Source of the DNA: DAOTXK01 sp034435395
GTDB lineage: Bacteria; Chloroflexota; Anaerolineae; Aggregatilineales; Ch27
Assembly (NCBI GenBank): GCA_034435395.1
Contig: DAOTXK010000020.1
Coordinates: 1-7,807 of the forward strand
DNA: 7,807 bases
Reading direction: 5' to 3'
Shown here piece by piece: positions 5,641 to 7,807 of this stretch. Numbering within the stretch: position 1 is the first letter of the stretch; each line of letters starts with the position of its first letter. The notes under the pieces are model-generated. The model was not told the origin of the DNA and searched no databases. It saw nothing but the letters and a program-made list of their open reading frames with translations. Made by a program: the position numbers and the translations under genes.

Positions 5641-7068
5641 TTAATGGCGGGACGGCCCCTCCGGCGGCGTGACGGCGCGCCGCTTTTTTGTCCCCAGGCT
5701 GCCGTCGCGGGGGCGGAAGGTCAACCGCAGCGGCGTGCCCAGGAAGCCGTAGTGTTCCCGAATCTGGTTTTCCAGGTAACGCTCATAACTGAAGTGCACC
5801 AGCCGGGTATCGTTGACGTGGAACAGAAAGGTCGGCGGGTCGGCCCGGACCTGCTGGGCGAGGAAAATCTTGAGGCGCTTCCCGGCTTTTGATGGCGGCG
5901 CGTGGCGCTCCACGGCCTGGCGGACGATGCGGTTCAGTTCGCTGGTCGGGATGCGGCGCAGCCGTTCCTCCTGAATGCGGGCGGCGGTGGGGATCACCTG
6001 GTGGACGCGCAGGCCGGTCGTGGCGCTGATGAACAGCAGCGGCGCATAGGGCATGAAGTTCAGGTCGGCGCGAATCTTTTCCGTGTAGGCGTGGATGGTG
6101 TGGCTGTCCTTTTCGACGGCATCCCACTTGTTGACCACGATGGCCACACTCTTCGTCTCGTCCAGGATAAAACCGGCGATGTGGGCATCCTGGGCCGTGA
6201 TGCCATCCACCGCGTCGATCATCAGCAGGGCCACGTCGGCGCGTTTGATGGCCTTCATGGCCCGCAGCACGCTGTATTTCTCCACGCCGGGCGCGATCTT
6301 GCCGCGCCGCCGGATGCCCGCCGTATCGATCAGCAGCACCGGCATCCCTTCCCAGGTCATATACGTGTCGATGGCATCGCGCGTGGTCCCGGCCAGAGGG
6401 CTGACGATGGCTCGCTCCTCCCCCAGCAGCCGGTTCACCAGGCTGCTCTTGCCGACGTTGGGCCGTCCCACGATGGCGATCTTGAGCAGGCCCTCGGCGG
6501 CGTCCTCGTCATAGTCAGGGGCGGGGGCGCTTTTTAAGGCGTGCACGATGGCGTCGAGCAGGTCGCCCGTGCCCGTGCCGTGCAGGGCGCTGATCGGGAA
6601 GACCTCGCCGACCCCCAGCCCGTAGAACTCCACCGCGTCCGTCCAGCGTGCGGCGTTATCGGCTTTGTTGGCGGCGACGATGATCGGTTTGTGGGTGCGC
6701 CGCAGGATTTCCGCCACTTCCTGGTCGGCGGCCGTGATACCCTCCACGGCGTCCACCAGCATGACCACCACCTCGGCCTCTTCCACCGCGATCATGGCCT
6801 GGGCGCGGATCTGGGGGACAAAATCGATGCTGCCTTCCGCCAGGGGGGAGGTATCGCGCGAGCCTTTGGGCTGGTAGGCCTCAAGGCCGCCGGTGTCCAC
6901 TACGGTGAAGGCCACGCCGTTCCACTCGGTCTCGGCCTGGAGCCGGTCGCGGGTGGTCCCCGGCATCTCATGGACCACGGCCAGTCGTTCCCCGGCCAGC
7001 CGGTTGAACAGCGTCGATTTGCCGACGTTGGGACGCCCGACCAGCGCCACCAGAGGTGTCCGTTTCAT
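5641..7068 (-). CDS. der: Ribosome-assembly GTPase Der (EngA)
   Basis: An essential double-GTPase needed for maturation of the 50S ribosomal subunit. At 475 residues it has the expected three-part form. G domain 1 has GRPNVGKS (11-18), GTTRD (37-41), DTGG (58-61) and NKAD (134-137). G domain 2 has GRPNVGKS (201-208), GTTRD (227-231), DTAG (248-251) and NKWD (313-316). A KH-like C-terminal domain spans about 355-453, followed by a short basic tail. All nucleotide-binding motifs are intact. The stretch after DTGG (62-93) is about 14 residues longer than in E. coli Der. The ATG start has GAGGGG (7076-7081) seven bases upstream and a good promoter at 7096-7124. The TAA stop directly abuts the cyclase TGA on the other strand, and the codons for the basic tail also encode the cyclase terminator hairpin. 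Confidence 0.98.
   Translation of the reverse strand: MKRTPLVALVGRPNVGKSTLFNRLAGERLAVVHEMPGTTRDRLQAETEWNGVAFTVVDTGGLEAYQPKGSRDTSPLAEGSIDFVPQIRAQAMIAVEEAEVVVMLVDAVEGITAADQEVAEILRRTHKPIIVAANKADNAARWTDAVEFYGLGVGEVFPISALHGTGTGDLLDAIVHALKSAPAPDYDEDAAEGLLKIAIVGRPNVGKSSLVNRLLGEERAIVSPLAGTTRDAIDTYMTWEGMPVLLIDTAGIRRRGKIAPGVEKYSVLRAMKAIKRADVALLMIDAVDGITAQDAHIAGFILDETKSVAIVVNKWDAVEKDSHTIHAYTEKIRADLNFMPYAPLLFISATTGLRVHQVIPTAARIQEERLRRIPTSELNRIVRQAVERHAPPSKAGKRLKIFLAQQVRADPPTFLFHVNDTRLVHFSYERYLENQIREHYGFLGTPLRLTFRPRDGSLGTKKRRAVTPPEGPSRH
5664..5689 (+). terminator. Intrinsic terminator of the cyclase gene, embedded in der
   Basis: GCGGCG (5664-5669) pairs with CGCCGC (5678-5683) across an 8-base loop, and six T's follow (5684-5689). 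A T-G pair can extend the stem inward. It lies 24 bases after the cyclase stop and inside the 3' end of der on the opposite strand, where the T-run is read as two lysine codons plus the first base of another. It works as a terminator only for plus-strand transcription. Confidence 0.75.
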
Positions 7069-7095
7069 AAGTCAGCCCCTCATGTGAGTCGTATC

Positions 7096-7124
7096 ATTCT
7101 AACCGGGTGCGGGGGCGCAATCAA
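7096..7124 (-). promoter_or_regulatory. Candidate sigma-70-type promoter of der
   Basis: On the minus strand, TTGATT (7119-7124, 4/6) and TAGAAT (7096-7101, 5/6) are separated by 17 bases. Transcription would start near 7089, about 20 bases before the ATG, leaving just room for the ribosome binding site. It implies that der can be expressed independently of the upstream YbbR gene. Confidence 0.65.
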
Positions 7125-7134
7125 GCCCGAAAAA

Positions 7135-7162
7135 GGGTAGGGGGTGAGGGCAGGGGTGTGGG
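7135..7162 (+). other. Predicted G-quadruplex motif; C-rich 3' end of the YbbR transcript
   Basis: Five G-tracts (7135-7137, 7140-7144, 7148-7150, 7153-7156, 7160-7162) are separated by loops of 2, 3, 2 and 3 bases, a strong fit to the G-quadruplex rule. It starts one base after the YbbR stop, on the template strand. The minus-strand RNA here is C-rich and nearly G-free, a composition typical of Rho loading sites. Confidence 0.6.
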
Positions 7163-7163
7163 A

Positions 7164-7807
7164 TCAGTTCTGGGCGGAGGGCGTCAGGTCTGTGGCCGGG
7201 GGGAGGGTGGGGGCGGGCGTCCCGGCGGTGATCTGCACGTCGAGCATGGGTGGCAGCACGGTTTTGGGCGCGTTCTCCAGGCCCTGGCGGTTCACGACGG
7301 CCTGCAACGTCACCTGGTGCCCCCCTGGCCCCAGATCGGTCAGATCGGCCAGGATGGCGATGTCACCCGCCGTCAGCGTGTCCAGAGTGGGCTGGGGGCC
7401 GGTGATCAACAGCGTGACCTCCGTCGGCGCGATCACGGCTTCCAGGTCCGGGGCCAGGCCCTGCACCTGCACGGGCACGTGCTCAAAGCGGCGGCTGGCC
7501 ATCAGCGTGTCGATCTGGACGGTGACGGTGATCTCCTGCTGGGTCGGCAGGAAGACTCCGGCTGGCAGTTCGACCGGCACGGTGCGGGTGAAGGATTGAG
7601 TTTGCCCCGTGAGGTCGATGGGAGCGGTCAACAGGCTGCCCGGAAGCTGTTCCAGGGCGTTGGGCCGGCCGCTGACCAGGACGCTCTGCGGCTCATAGGA
7701 GATACCAAAGATGACGTAGCCGGGTGCCACTTCCCCCACGATATTGGGCGTGACGAACACCTCCCGGAAGTCCTCACGCGGCTGGATGTTGACGGTCACG
7801 GTGACGC
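7164..7807 (-). CDS. YbbR/CdaR-like domain protein (N-terminus cut by window edge)
   Basis: The frame is open to the right edge, giving 213 visible residues of the C-terminal part. At least two similar beta-rich units of about 85-100 residues can be seen. Each has a strand pattern ending in a positional motif of the type seen in YbbR repeats: YEPQSVLVSGRPNALEQL in one and IAPTEVTLLITGPQPTLDTL in the next, each followed by a PIDLTG or LADLTDLG segment and a valine-rich strand. The protein ends in a Pro/Thr tail. YbbR/CdaR proteins are usually anchored by an N-terminal helix, act outside the membrane and control the diadenylate cyclase CdaA; that helix and any cdaA gene would lie beyond the window. 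The GTG at 7799 is an internal valine codon, as the same frame continues past it. It lies 95 bp upstream of der. Confidence 0.83.
   Translation of the reverse strand, partial: VTVTVNIQPREDFREVFVTPNIVGEVAPGYVIFGISYEPQSVLVSGRPNALEQLPGSLLTAPIDLTGQTQSFTRTVPVELPAGVFLPTQQEITVTVQIDTLMASRRFEHVPVQVQGLAPDLEAVIAPTEVTLLITGPQPTLDTLTAGDIAILADLTDLGPGGHQVTLQAVVNRQGLENAPKTVLPPMLDVQITAGTPAPTLPPATDLTPSAQN

Noticed and set aside
5902..7140. Long plus-strand open frames (5902-6537 and 6541-7140) opposite der
   Set aside because: Der motifs are complete on the minus strand; these frames are rich in His, Gly, Val and Asp as expected for the antisense of GC-rich genes, and have no good ribosome binding site.
7797..7799. 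GTG at 7799 as the start of the YbbR-like protein
   Set aside because: The same frame continues to the window edge with matching beta-strand sequence, so this is an internal valine codon.

Overview
The window is GC-rich, ordinary-looking bacterial chromosome with seven protein genes, two of them cut by the window edges. I infer a member of the Chloroflexota (Anaerolineae-like). The basis is the GC-rich codon use, a hybrid histidine kinase with a seven-helix N-terminus, a REC-GAF-adenylate cyclase, a YgiT-type zinc ribbon beside lepB, and a YbbR/CdaR protein just upstream of der. This is a judgement from gene content and is not proven. I see no RNA gene, transposon, CRISPR array or phage gene.

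Layout from left to right. Minus strand: a hybrid sensor kinase (1-1886, C-terminus off the left edge), family I inorganic pyrophosphatase ppa (2143-2691), a small zinc-ribbon protein (2859-3137) and signal peptidase I lepB (3163-3798). The last two form a tight operon behind a strong promoter-like sequence. A 255-bp divergent region (3799-4053) carries that promoter, two overlapping stem-loops and a 14-bp palindrome over the start region of the opposite gene. Plus strand: one gene, a response regulator-GAF-class III adenylate cyclase (4054-5640). Minus strand again: ribosome-assembly GTPase der (5641-7068), which meets the cyclase tail to tail with no spacer, then a YbbR/CdaR-like protein (7164 to the right edge, N-terminus missing).

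Function. Three genes are housekeeping: der (50S assembly), lepB (removal of signal peptides) and ppa (pyrophosphate removal). Around them are signalling genes: a membrane sensor kinase, a phospho-receiver-controlled cAMP synthase, and a probable regulator of c-di-AMP synthesis. A relay from kinase to cyclase is possible but is not shown by the sequence.

The points most worth checking are regulatory. The only good intrinsic terminator of the cyclase lies inside the 3' coding end of der. A perfect palindrome overlaps the cyclase -10 box. Two G-quadruplex-type tracts sit just downstream of minus-strand genes, on their template strand. I found no convincing evidence of a new multi-gene system.
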